Source: an uncultured Eggerthellaceae bacterium
GTDB taxonomy: Bacteria; Actinomycetota; Coriobacteriia; Coriobacteriales; Eggerthellaceae
Length of the DNA stretch: 64,000 bases
Assembly (NCBI GenBank): GCA_934670115.1
Contig: CAKUOV010000002.1
Location: forward strand, 51,823 to 115,822
Direction of reading: 5' to 3'
In this document: in pieces, positions 35,229 to 43,446 of the stretch
How the letters are laid out: every line of letters begins with the position of its first letter
Numbering within the stretch: position 1 is the stretch's first letter
Notes under the pieces: model-generated
What the model was told of the DNA's origin: nothing
Databases searched by the model: none
The model's input: only the letters and a program-made list of their open reading frames with translations
Translations under genes and position numbers: made by a program

Positions 35229-37895
35229 ATGAAAACAAGAGCTTCCTCCTATCGAAAGACCGCGAACGTCTTCCTTTCGGTCGTGCTGGCGTTGGGGCTT
35301 GCGCCCGTGCCGGCCTTCGCAACGGGTGACGCTGTCGATGAGGCGGCAACCGCGCTGACCCCCCCCATCGCCTCTGAGCCGCTAACGGCGCCTGCGGCAC
35401 CCGGTGTTGCTGCTGACTCCTCCGCGACCCTTGCGGCGCCTTCTGCATCCGACCTGGTCGATGCGCTGGCGGCACCTTCCGCGTCTGAACCTTCCGCGCC
35501 CGCAGCACCTGTGGCACCGGCGGCGGAACCAGCAGCCGCTGTTCCCGCCGATGCGTCCCTGACTCCAGGTTGGACGCAATCGGGCACGTGCGAGTGGATG
35601 ATCGACGCAGCCGGCAAGCTCACCATCCGTCCGCTGGGCAATGGCTTATCAGGCAGTTTGGGCGCGTTATCGGGATATGCTCCCTGGTACGATCAGCGTG
35701 CATCCATCACGTCGGTGATGGTGGAACCGGGCGTGAGCACAAACTGGTGCCAGCACATGTTCCGGGAATGCGAGAACCTGGTTACCGCCGACCTTTCGGA
35801 GCTGAACACCCAGAACGCAGAGGGCATGAGTTACATGTTCTTCGGCTGCAAATCGCTTAAATCAGTGAATCTGAGTAATGTAGACACCTCGAACGTGAAG
35901 GCGATGGCGCTGATGTTTGGTGTGTGCTCATCGCTCGAATCGATTGACCTTTCGGGGTTCGATACTTCCCAAGTGACCTCTATGCTTGGCATGTTCAATG
36001 GTGCCTCGGCGCTAACTTCGCTGGACTTGTCGTCGTTTAACACTTCGAAAGTTGCCACCATGCGCATCATGTTCTCGGAATGCGCGGCGTTGACCTCGGT
36101 GGATGTGTCGTCTTTTAATACCGCAAACGTTACCGATATGCACGGTATGTTCTCGGTTTGCGACTCGCTTGAGACGCTTGATGTGTCGAACTTTGTCCTT
36201 TCCGCTTCGACGAACGCGTCATATTTCTTCTCGAACAGCCCGAAACTTTCCCGGCTGACCTTGGCAGCTGGTCAGAATTTCACGAACTCGAATCTGCGGG
36301 AAGCCTCATGGATGGATACAGCAGGGAACCTGTATGACTGGTCATACGTCATGCTGAGCGCTAATCGAGACCGCGCATCGGGCGTTGAGACCTATGTTAT
36401 TCCGCAGCCAACGGAGGGTTGGACGCGTGTGGGCACGTGCGAGTGGATGATTAACTCTGCCGGCAAGCTTACGGTGCGGCCGCTGGGGAACGGCGCATCG
36501 GGCAAGATGGATTACGATCTTGGCGGCACCTTCGGTGGTGTGCCGTGGTCCTCGCAGTGCGAATCGATCACGTCTGCTGTTTTTGAGCCGGGCGTGTCCA
36601 CGAACTGGACAGCTTATATGTTCTCGGGTTGCGAGAACTTGACAACTGTTGATTTTTCGGAGCTGGACACTTCGCGGGTGACCGACATGAAATCGATGTT
36701 TGCGAGCTGCAGCTCGCTTACGTCGCTTGACGTAACGCCTTTGGATACTTCGAACGTGACCGATATGACCCGCATGTTTGCAAACTGCACGAATTTGACC
36801 TCAATTGACTTTTCGGGTTTCAACACTACGCAGGTGAAGCGCATGGAATCTATGTTCGTGGGGTGTGAGAAGCTTGAGGCACTTGATCTTTCGTCTTTCG
36901 ATACGTCTAACGTAACAACTATGTATAACATGTTCCTGGGTTGCAACGCCCTTGCTTCGTTGAATGTGTCTAGCTTCAACACGGCAAACGTGATTACCAT
37001 GGGGTATATGTTCCACGGCTGCAAAGCGTTGACCTCGCTTGATGTTTCGTCGTTCAACACGGCGAAGGTGCTTGGAATGAATTCCATGTTCTCTGACTGC
37101 ACTGCGCTCAAGACGCTCAATTTGGGACGCCTTAATACGTCAAGCGTGAAAAACATGAGCGATATGTTCAATAGTTGCGAGGCGCTGACTTCGCTGGACG
37201 TTTCTTCGTTCGATACTTCGAACGTGACAAACATGAACGGTATGTTCGGGGGATGCTACGCGCTTACAGCGCTTGATTTGAGTTCGTTTAATACGTCGAG
37301 CGTGGAAAATATGGGTTACATGTTCCAGGTCTGCAAGGCGCTGACTTCGCTGGATGTTTCTTCGTTTGATACCTCGAATGTGACTAAGATGGATTCCATG
37401 TTCGCGGGCTGCGTTGCGCTTGAAGTGCTTGATTTGGGATCGTTCGACATGTCTAACGTAAGGGATGCGAAGTATATGTTCCAGGGCTGCAACAATCTGC
37501 GTACGATTTACGCTTCGGATGCATTCGCTATCTCGCGGTATGCGGCGTGTGACTCTATGTTCGGCTACTGCTATGCTTTGGTGGGCGGAATGGGAACCGC
37601 GTATGATTCGATGCATGTGGGCTGGGAGTATGCTCGTATTGATGGCGGCACGGCCGCTCCGGGTTACTTGGCCATGAAACGCGGCGACGTGAATGGCAAC
37701 GGGTGGCTGAACGTGGTGGACGCGCAGCTGGCGTACGATATTGCGTTGGGCAAGTACACGGCGCTTCCGGACTACGCTGCCATGTGGTCCCGCGCCGATG
37801 TGACCGGCGCGCCTGATGGCGGCCCCGATGGCCAAGTGACGGCCAACGATGCATTCGCCATTCAGTATGCGGCGTTGCGCGGATGGGGTGCGTAG
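35229..37895 (+). CDS. Secreted BspA-like leucine-rich-repeat surface protein with terminal dockerin-like module
   Basis: 888 residues: signal peptide (TANVFLSVVLALGLAPVPAFA), an Ala/Pro/Ser-rich linker (~25-120), then two modules. Each opens with a GTCEWMI-(D/N)-(A/S)-AGKLT-(I/V)-RPLGNG domain (~122 and ~402) and continues with DUF285/BspA repeats of the form SLDVSSFDTSNVTNMxxMF; about six repeats in the first and a dozen in the second. The C-terminal ~70 residues hold two calcium-loop-like helices, DVNGNGWLNVVDAQLAYDIALG and DVTGAPDGGPDGQVTANDAFAIQYA, as in type I dockerins. BspA proteins bind host or bacterial surfaces. No LPXTG or membrane anchor is present. ATG 35229 with AGAGGTGG upstream is the start. 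Confidence 0.85.
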   Translation: MKTRASSYRKTANVFLSVVLALGLAPVPAFATGDAVDEAATALTPPIASEPLTAPAAPGVAADSSATLAAPSASDLVDALAAPSASEPSAPAAPVAPAAEPAAAVPADASLTPGWTQSGTCEWMIDAAGKLTIRPLGNGLSGSLGALSGYAPWYDQRASITSVMVEPGVSTNWCQHMFRECENLVTADLSELNTQNAEGMSYMFFGCKSLKSVNLSNVDTSNVKAMALMFGVCSSLESIDLSGFDTSQVTSMLGMFNGASALTSLDLSSFNTSKVATMRIMFSECAALTSVDVSSFNTANVTDMHGMFSVCDSLETLDVSNFVLSASTNASYFFSNSPKLSRLTLAAGQNFTNSNLREASWMDTAGNLYDWSYVMLSANRDRASGVETYVIPQPTEGWTRVGTCEWMINSAGKLTVRPLGNGASGKMDYDLGGTFGGVPWSSQCESITSAVFEPGVSTNWTAYMFSGCENLTTVDFSELDTSRVTDMKSMFASCSSLTSLDVTPLDTSNVTDMTRMFANCTNLTSIDFSGFNTTQVKRMESMFVGCEKLEALDLSSFDTSNVTTMYNMFLGCNALASLNVSSFNTANVITMGYMFHGCKALTSLDVSSFNTAKVLGMNSMFSDCTALKTLNLGRLNTSSVKNMSDMFNSCEALTSLDVSSFDTSNVTNMNGMFGGCYALTALDLSSFNTSSVENMGYMFQVCKALTSLDVSSFDTSNVTKMDSMFAGCVALEVLDLGSFDMSNVRDAKYMFQGCNNLRTIYASDAFAISRYAACDSMFGYCYALVGGMGTAYDSMHVGWEYARIDGGTAAPGYLAMKRGDVNGNGWLNVVDAQLAYDIALGKYTALPDYAAMWSRADVTGAPDGGPDGQVTANDAFAIQYAALRGWGA

Positions 37896-38056
37896 CGGCT
37901 TGTTGCCCGCGTGTGCCTGATGTTGCGTTGATGCGTGCTGCGTGCACGCGATTCGCGTTTGGCTGAAGTGCGGCTGACGCGACAGGATGCGACGTTCGTG
38001 CGGTGTCTATGCGTCCAAGCAGTATTAGGTGAGCTTCTGCAATGATCTTTCCGGCT

Positions 38057-38101
38057 GGCAAGGGGAGCCACCGTCTGTTGCTAATACCACAACCCCTTGC
38101 C
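38057..38101. other. Hairpin downstream of the surface-protein gene
   Basis: GGCAAGGGG (38057-38065) pairs with CCCCTTGCC (38093-38101); it precedes the main terminator. Confidence 0.5.
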
Positions 38102-38113
38102 GGCGCTTCCGAT

Positions 38114-38145
38114 ACCCTCCCCTCACGCCCGAGGGGAGGGTTTTT
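38114..38145 (+). terminator. Strong Rho-independent terminator after the surface-protein gene
   Basis: ACCCTCCCCTC (38114-38124) and GAGGGGAGGGT (38131-38141) form an 11-bp perfect stem followed by TTTTTG. It lies ~220 bp after the stop codon. Confidence 0.88.
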
Positions 38146-38214
38146 GTGGGACCTCTCCTTTTGCAAGCGTTTCCCGGATCTTTGCAGGGCTAACCGCTTT
38201 CCCATTTGGGTCCA

Positions 38215-38338
38215 ATGATAAAAACGACCCACTTTTCGGTGGATTTTCTTCTATGCTGCTATCGGAAATCAGCGTTTCCCCAGGTCGCAAAAAAGTGAGT
38301 CTTGGCTAACCCACAGAAAAGTGGGGTGTTTTTATCAT
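38215..38338 (-). repeat. 124-bp element with terminal inverted repeats, copy 2
   Basis: Same length as copy 1 and aligned with it end to end when reversed. Its right end abuts, and shares three bases with, the 238-bp inverted repeat that follows. Confidence 0.88.
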
Positions 38339-38573
38339 GTTGTTGAAAAAAACAGGTTGTAATTCGAAGTTGTGATAGGTTGGAAGTAGGTCGCTCTCTT
38401 GCTTTCGTAAGAAATCTCAATGCAACCTAAATGAAAATAACTCTGAACTGGTGTTTTATTGAGACTTGCTTTTTGAGGGTGGCCCCTGCGTTAGAAAATA
38501 CCTCAATTCGTGCCCTTGACCTACTTCCAACCTGCATCAACTTCGAATTTGAGGCCCCTTTTTCAACAACATG
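38336..38573 (+). repeat. Long inverted-repeat family, copy A (238 bp)
   Basis: Outer arms CATGTTGTTGAAA and TTTCAACAACATG, then AATTCGAAG/CTTCGAATT and GGTTGGAAGTAGGTC/GACCTACTTCCAACC. The unpaired centre contains TCTGAACTGG and GCTTTTTG blocks that recur in the element at 49716-49949. Confidence 0.85.
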
Positions 38574-38776
38574 AATCCCGCGAAGCAGAAAATCGCCAGA
38601 AAGATTGAAAGTGATGGCAAAAGAGGGGTGCGTCAAGCGGTCATCGCGCTTCTTACGAGAGCCGCGATGACCGCTTGAGTTCAACGGGGTGGTTTACGTC
38701 CGCTTGAGTCCGATAGGGTGGTTTGGCGGCAGCTTGGACCCCGCGAAGCAACAAACCGTCAGGAAGATTAAGATTG
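38574..38776. repeat. Repeat cluster: perfect 16-bp hairpin and tandem 25-bp repeat, flanked by a direct repeat
   Basis: A perfect stem of 16 bp joins 38633-38648 and 38663-38678. The CCGCTTGAGT...GGGTGGTTT unit occurs at 38671-38695 and again at 38700-38724 (period 29). A degenerate CCCGCGAAGCA...AAGATT segment flanks the block near 38577-38607 and 38740-38770. No gene is evident. Confidence 0.7.
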
Positions 38777-38806
38777 TTGACAAAAGGTGGGGTAATTTGT
38801 CAACAA
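38774..38806 (-). repeat. 33-bp dispersed hairpin, copy 6 (minus orientation)
   Basis: Identical to copies 3 and 5; 5 bp downstream of the murJ stop codon in murJ sense orientation. Confidence 0.9.
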
Positions 38807-38811
38807 TTTAG

Positions 38812-40746
38812 TTAGCGCTTGAAGCGGCGGGTGATGGTGCGCATTTCGGGAATGCGGAACGCAAGGCAAAGCCCGAACGTGACCACGAGTCCCACCATGC
38901 CGCAGAGACAGAGCTGAATAAGGCCGGCAAGCATGCCCGACCCCATGACGGAAAGCGCAGACGACAAAACGCCCAGCAGCAAATACGCAGCTCCAGCACC
39001 CAAAGCGCTGGCAATGCACGCCCGCACCGCAAGGAAAAGCATGTGTCCGTATTTAATGCCGCTGCCCACGTATTTGCGCAGCACCAGCATGCCGATAATG
39101 CACAACAGGCCGTAATACGCAAGGTCAGCAAGGGGCACGCCGTAAAGCCCCAGCTCATCGGTACCGCACAGCACAGCGTACAGCGCAACTTGCACCACAA
39201 CCAGCCCGCAGCTGATAGCGGCAAACACGCTGAACTTGCGGATGCTGGCATACACGTTATAGATGAACATGCTCACCGAGTAGAACGGCAGCGAAATGGC
39301 CCACATGGCAAGGATGCTTGCCACAAAGCGCACATCGTCCATGCTGAACGCGCCGGCACGGAATAGCTGCATGAGCGGGGTGGAAAGCGCGCCCAAAAGA
39401 AACGCCATGGGGATCATAAGCAGTAGCGTGCCTGAAATGCCTGATGAAACGTGGTATTTCAGAGAAGCGGTATCGTTTTTCGCGGAGGCATCGCTCATTT
39501 CCGTAAACAACGCGCGCGACAGCGAAACAGCCAGCACGCCGTGCGGCAGCTGGTACCATGTCCACGCGTAAATCAACGTGGAGGGGCCGTTGTCGCCGGC
39601 TTGCAGCGAAAACGCGTTGCGGCAGGAAAACGAAATCATGGTGCCCACGATATACAGGAACGTGGGAAGCGCAATTTTAACGGCCTCGAGCAGCGCGGGG
39701 TCGTGCAGGTCAATGAACCAGCGGTACCGGAAACCGCCGCGCACTAAAGCGGGAATCTGAATGACGAACTGCACCACCACGCCCAGCGACGTGCCTATAG
39801 CGAGCACATTTAACGCCAGGTCAACATTGATATTCGAAAGTGGAATATACGCAAAAAACGATGCAATCACAATAATGTTATTCAGCGCGGGCGCAAGCGA
39901 CGGCAGGAAATAAACGCGATTCGCGTTGAGCATGCCGGTAACCACGCCGCCAATGCCATAGAACAGAATCTGTATGGCAAAAATGCGGAAGAAGCGCACC
40001 GCCTGGTCAATGACTTCTTGCGAGCTGCCCTCGGCAAACGTCTGCGTCCAAATAACTTGGGGCGCAAAAATCGCGGCTGCCAACGTAAGCAGGCTCAAAA
40101 TAATAAGGAACAGGTTCAAAACATTGCAGGCGAAGTCGTTGGCGCCTTTTTCTCCTTTTTGCTCTTTCTGCAAAAGGAAGATGGGAATGAACGCCGCACC
40201 TAAAATACCGCCCACTACAAGTTCGTAAATGGTGTTCGGCATGTTATTCGCAACCTGATATGAGCTGGTCAGGAAGCTGTTTCCCAAAACAAACGCCATC
40301 GCCCACGTGCGCACCAGGCCAGTTGCGCGCGATCCAAGCGTGGCAATGGACATAAGCGCTGTGGAACGTGCGACCGATGCGTTTGCTGCCGGCTCTTTCG
40401 CGTCAGCGGCACCGGTGCTGGCACCGTCTGAAGCGCTCGACTTGACGCTCGTGGATTCCAAGGGTTCAACGTCGATGGGACCCTGGTCTGGAGTTTCTGA
40501 CTCTGGTGGGTCTTGCTCTGTGAATCTCGCATCCGGGGAATTCGCGTCCAGGGTAGAAAGGGCGCGAGGTTTTTCATCCAAAGGAGTAAAGTCGAAAGTG
40601 TCTTCAACCGCTTCTTTACGCGCGTGACGCACGTGTTTTGCCGAGCTTATCTGCGAAGGGGCATGAACTGCATGTTTGGGAGCATAGGCAACGCGCGCAT
40701 GCACGCCCTTGATTTCGCCCTGCTCGCGTAGCACGTGTTTACCCAA
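38812..40746 (-). CDS. murJ: Lipid II flippase MurJ (MviN family) with a cytoplasmic N-terminal extension
   Basis: A MATE-like flippase that moves lipid-linked peptidoglycan precursor across the membrane. The 14-helix core begins at ASVARSTALMSIATLGSRATGLVRTWAMAFVLG and continues through NNMPNTIYELVVGGILGAAFIPIF, characteristic of the family. About 120 hydrophilic residues precede the core. The open frame runs to 40962, but its first ~70 residues are Arg/Trp-rich and unlikely to be translated. TTG 40746 is preferred because AAAGGG lies 9 bases upstream; this choice is inference. It is divergent from the D-Asp ligase gene, fitting a shared wall-synthesis locus. Confidence 0.85.
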   Translation of the reverse strand: MGKHVLREQGEIKGVHARVAYAPKHAVHAPSQISSAKHVRHARKEAVEDTFDFTPLDEKPRALSTLDANSPDARFTEQDPPESETPDQGPIDVEPLESTSVKSSASDGASTGAADAKEPAANASVARSTALMSIATLGSRATGLVRTWAMAFVLGNSFLTSSYQVANNMPNTIYELVVGGILGAAFIPIFLLQKEQKGEKGANDFACNVLNLFLIILSLLTLAAAIFAPQVIWTQTFAEGSSQEVIDQAVRFFRIFAIQILFYGIGGVVTGMLNANRVYFLPSLAPALNNIIVIASFFAYIPLSNINVDLALNVLAIGTSLGVVVQFVIQIPALVRGGFRYRWFIDLHDPALLEAVKIALPTFLYIVGTMISFSCRNAFSLQAGDNGPSTLIYAWTWYQLPHGVLAVSLSRALFTEMSDASAKNDTASLKYHVSSGISGTLLLMIPMAFLLGALSTPLMQLFRAGAFSMDDVRFVASILAMWAISLPFYSVSMFIYNVYASIRKFSVFAAISCGLVVVQVALYAVLCGTDELGLYGVPLADLAYYGLLCIIGMLVLRKYVGSGIKYGHMLFLAVRACIASALGAGAAYLLLGVLSSALSVMGSGMLAGLIQLCLCGMVGLVVTFGLCLAFRIPEMRTITRRFKR

Positions 40747-40986
40747 AGTATTCGTCCCTTTCGCATGAACGTCGTAAAACTTAAAACCTGAAAATCTGAT
40801 GCCCTTGGCGCTTTTGCTGCACCTGGCTCTTGCCTGCAACGTCATCGCTTGCAACATCCGGTGCCACTTGTGGCGTTGCTGGTGCTTGCTGCGCCGAACC
40901 CTTCGCCACCATCTGCGGCAAAAGCCGTAGTATGAAACTTTTCGGGGCATGCGCCTGCGCAAAAAGCTGCATCAAGGTAACTCATC

Positions 40987-40992
40987 TATAAT
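40987..40992 (+). promoter_or_regulatory. Probable -10 box of the D-aspartate ligase gene
   Basis: TATAAT at 40987-40992, 57 bp before GTG 41049; -35 not convincing. Confidence 0.5.
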
Positions 40993-41048
40993 GAACCAGT
41001 TACAGAAAAGATGAAGGGATTTCATCGAAAGAGCGGAAAAGAGTAGAA

Positions 41049-42284
41049 GTGAGTACCGATTTGCAGTTCACCCCCGTTTTGCTGGGAGGAGACGCCAACG
41101 CTTACGGCATGGCGCGTTCGTTTTTCGAAGAATATGGCAAGACCTCGCACACTATTTGCAAGGGCGTGTTTCACATTTGCCAGCACAGCAAGCTGATGTC
41201 CATTGACGTGACCGAGCCGAACCTGGAAGACGACGAGGTGTTCGTGCGCACGCTGCGCTCCTTTGCCGACGCACACGCCGGGCAGACCATGGTGCTTGCG
41301 CCGTGCGGTGACAACTACACGAAAATGCTCGTGCGCAATCAAGACGCGCTGCGCGATTACTTCCTGTTCAGCATCATGAGTCCTGATCAGTTCGACCTTT
41401 TGTCCACGAAAGAGCGTTTCTACGACACGTGTCTGCGTTTTGGGCTGGAGTTCCCGAAAACCAGCGAAGTAACGGCGGAGAACTGGCGCGACTACGAGCC
41501 GCCGTTCCCGTATCCTATTATCGTGAAGCCGTCGAATAGCGTGGCATACTGGAATTGCGAATATCCTGGCAAAAAGAAGGCGTTCATCTGCGATAATGCA
41601 AGCGAGCTTGAGCAGATTCTGACGGGCGTGTACTCGTCGAGCTACGATGACGCCATGATTGTGCAGGACTTCATTCCCGGCGACGATACGCGCATGCGCG
41701 TGATGAACTGCTACAGCGATCGCGCGGGCCGCGTGACCATGCAGTGCTTGGGTGATGTGGTGCTGGAAGAGCACACGCCGCTGGGCATTGGCAGCTATGG
41801 CGCCATTATGACGGGTTACAACGAAGACATCAACGCCCGCATCAGGGGTTTCTTGGAGGAAATCGGCTATGTGGGCTTCTCGAATTTCGACCTGAAATAC
41901 GATGAGCGCGATGGTTCGTTCAAGCTGTTCGAGATCAACCCGCGACAGGGTCGCTCGAGCTATTTCACCACGGCGTCGGGGAAGAACCTCGCGCGCTATT
42001 TGGTGCAGGATGTGCTGGAGCAGCGCAGCGAGCCGTGCGACATTGCCACGCTTAACGACGAAGTGCTGTGGACCATGATTCCGCTGGACGTGATTCGCAC
42101 GTACACAAGCGACGCAGAAACGCTTGCGCGCATCGAGCGCCTGATTGCGGCGGGCAAGGTGAAGCAGAGCTATTGGAGCGAGGACGACAAGTCGCTTTTG
42201 CGCTGGTTGAGCTTCCGCATGAATCAGCGCAACTATCGCCAGCAGTACGCGCAGTGCTTTAACAAGCGCCACGTGAACGATTAG
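41049..42284 (+). CDS. ATP-grasp ligase of the D-aspartate ligase (Asl) type
   Basis: 411 residues. It matches the ATP-grasp D-aspartate ligase of Enterococcus faecium throughout, as I recall that sequence: PVLLGGDANAYGMARSFFEEYGK, FPYPIIVKPSNSVAYWNCEYPGKKKAFI, MIVQDFIPGDDTRMRVMNCY, and GFSNFDLKYDERDGSFKLFEINPRQGRSSYF with metal-binding Glu and Asn. That enzyme activates the beta-carboxyl of D-Asp and joins it to the side-chain amine of the peptidoglycan stem, making the crossbridge. GTG 41049 is the start. The aspartate racemase and an asparagine synthase follow on the same strand, and murJ is divergent, supporting a wall role. A related carboxylate-amine ligase specificity is possible. Confidence 0.82.
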   Translation: MSTDLQFTPVLLGGDANAYGMARSFFEEYGKTSHTICKGVFHICQHSKLMSIDVTEPNLEDDEVFVRTLRSFADAHAGQTMVLAPCGDNYTKMLVRNQDALRDYFLFSIMSPDQFDLLSTKERFYDTCLRFGLEFPKTSEVTAENWRDYEPPFPYPIIVKPSNSVAYWNCEYPGKKKAFICDNASELEQILTGVYSSSYDDAMIVQDFIPGDDTRMRVMNCYSDRAGRVTMQCLGDVVLEEHTPLGIGSYGAIMTGYNEDINARIRGFLEEIGYVGFSNFDLKYDERDGSFKLFEINPRQGRSSYFTTASGKNLARYLVQDVLEQRSEPCDIATLNDEVLWTMIPLDVIRTYTSDAETLARIERLIAAGKVKQSYWSEDDKSLLRWLSFRMNQRNYRQQYAQCFNKRHVND

Positions 42285-42520
42285 CGTTCGGTAGGGAAGG
42301 GGCCGGCGGCTGGCGCTCTGCCGCGCCGGCGCGGCGCGCTCGTGTCGGGCGCTGCGCTACGAACGGGAGCTGCGGTGTTGCGATTCGTGCGACGTAGGTC
42401 GGACGTGCTGTGGCGCCGCGGTTGCCGCGTTGCAGCACGAGCGGGAGCTGCGCGCGGCGCCGGTCCCTTCGCCTGCTTTTGCGCTTTAACGTTGAATTAA
42501 TTTGGGCCGCCGCGTGCAGA
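42285..42520. repeat. GC-rich intergenic inverted repeat
   Basis: GAAGGGGCCGGCG near 42295 pairs imperfectly with CGCCGGTCCCTTC near 42460, and a GAGCGGGAGCTGCG / GAACGGGAGCTGCG unit is repeated inside. No coding sequence is convincing. Confidence 0.5.
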
Positions 42521-42523
42521 CGT

Positions 42524-42529
42524 TATAAT
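42524..42529 (+). promoter_or_regulatory. Probable -10 box of the racemase gene
   Basis: TATAAT at 42524-42529 with TTGGGC 16 bases upstream as a weak -35. Confidence 0.5.
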
Positions 42530-42567
42530 GGTCATTTGCGTATTGGGCAAACGAAAAGGCTGCTGAC

Positions 42568-43299
42568 ATGGCTGATTACAAGAAGCTGGGTGTGATTGGA
42601 GGCGTAGGGCCTGCCGCTACGGCGCTGTTTTTCCAGCGTGTGGTGGAGTATACCGATGTTGCCTCTGACCAGGAGCATCTTGACATCGATATCCTGAACC
42701 GGCCGGGTATTCCGAATCGCACCGATTATCTTTTAGGCGTGGAAGGCGCGCCATCGTTTGTGCCGTCCATGAACCAGGCGGCGCTGCAGCTTGAAGCGCT
42801 GGGCTGCGATGTTTTATCCACGCCGTGCAATACTGCTCACGCCGCGCTTGATGCTGTTTCCGCAGGTCTTTCGCGTGCGCGTTTCGTGAACATGCTGGAT
42901 GAAACGGCGGCGTTCGTGAAACGGCTGGGCGTGACGAAATGCGCCGTGCTGGCCACCGATGGAACGCTGGCAACGCAGGTGTACGATCGGGCGTTAGCGG
43001 CGTGTGGCGTGGCGGCGGCCTCCCCTGAAGGGGAAGACCAAAAGCTGGTCATGAGCATCATCTATGACCAGGTGAAAGCGGGAATTAAGCCCGATGCTGA
43101 AGCGTTTTGCGCGCTGTGCCGCAAAATGGTGGACGCTGGCTGCGATGGCATTATTTTGGGCTGCACCGAGCTTTCGCTCGTGCCTGTTCCCGTGCGCATG
43201 GAAGGCGCTCCGATTGTGGATGCGCTGAACGTGCTAGCATGGCGTTGCGTGCAGGAATGCGGTGCGCCAGCGAAAGATTTAATGGAGATGTATCGATAA
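42568..43299 (+). CDS. Aspartate/glutamate racemase family protein, probable aspartate racemase
   Basis: 243 residues. PLP-independent racemase with the two catalytic cysteines in STPCNTAHAALD and ILGCTELSLVPV, and the N-terminal KKLGVIGGVGPAATALFFQRVVE typical of aspartate racemases rather than MurI. It interconverts L- and D-aspartate; placed directly after a D-Asp ligase gene, it is the likely source of D-Asp for the crossbridge. AAAAGG lies 9 bases before ATG 42568. Its own TATAAT upstream suggests it can be transcribed separately from the ligase. Confidence 0.85.
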   Translation: MADYKKLGVIGGVGPAATALFFQRVVEYTDVASDQEHLDIDILNRPGIPNRTDYLLGVEGAPSFVPSMNQAALQLEALGCDVLSTPCNTAHAALDAVSAGLSRARFVNMLDETAAFVKRLGVTKCAVLATDGTLATQVYDRALAACGVAAASPEGEDQKLVMSIIYDQVKAGIKPDAEAFCALCRKMVDAGCDGIILGCTELSLVPVPVRMEGAPIVDALNVLAWRCVQECGAPAKDLMEMYR

Positions 43300-43446
43300 A
43301 AGGCCTGATAGATTGATTGGTTCTGCGGTTTGCGGATAGTGGGGCAGACTGGCGGTTTAGCGCCTAGGGCGGCGCGAACGGGAAGATGGCTTCTGCCAGT
43401 GCCCAGCCGACAATTCAGGTCCAATGGCATAAGAAAGTGAACTGAT

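Noticed and set aside
38574..38776. CRISPR array
   Set aside because: Only two imperfect repeat units and no regular spacers or cas genes; the other dispersed repeats are palindromes in separate gaps.
40747..40962. 72-codon upstream extension of MurJ
   Set aside because: Arg/Trp-rich, no ribosome site, overlaps the divergent promoter region.
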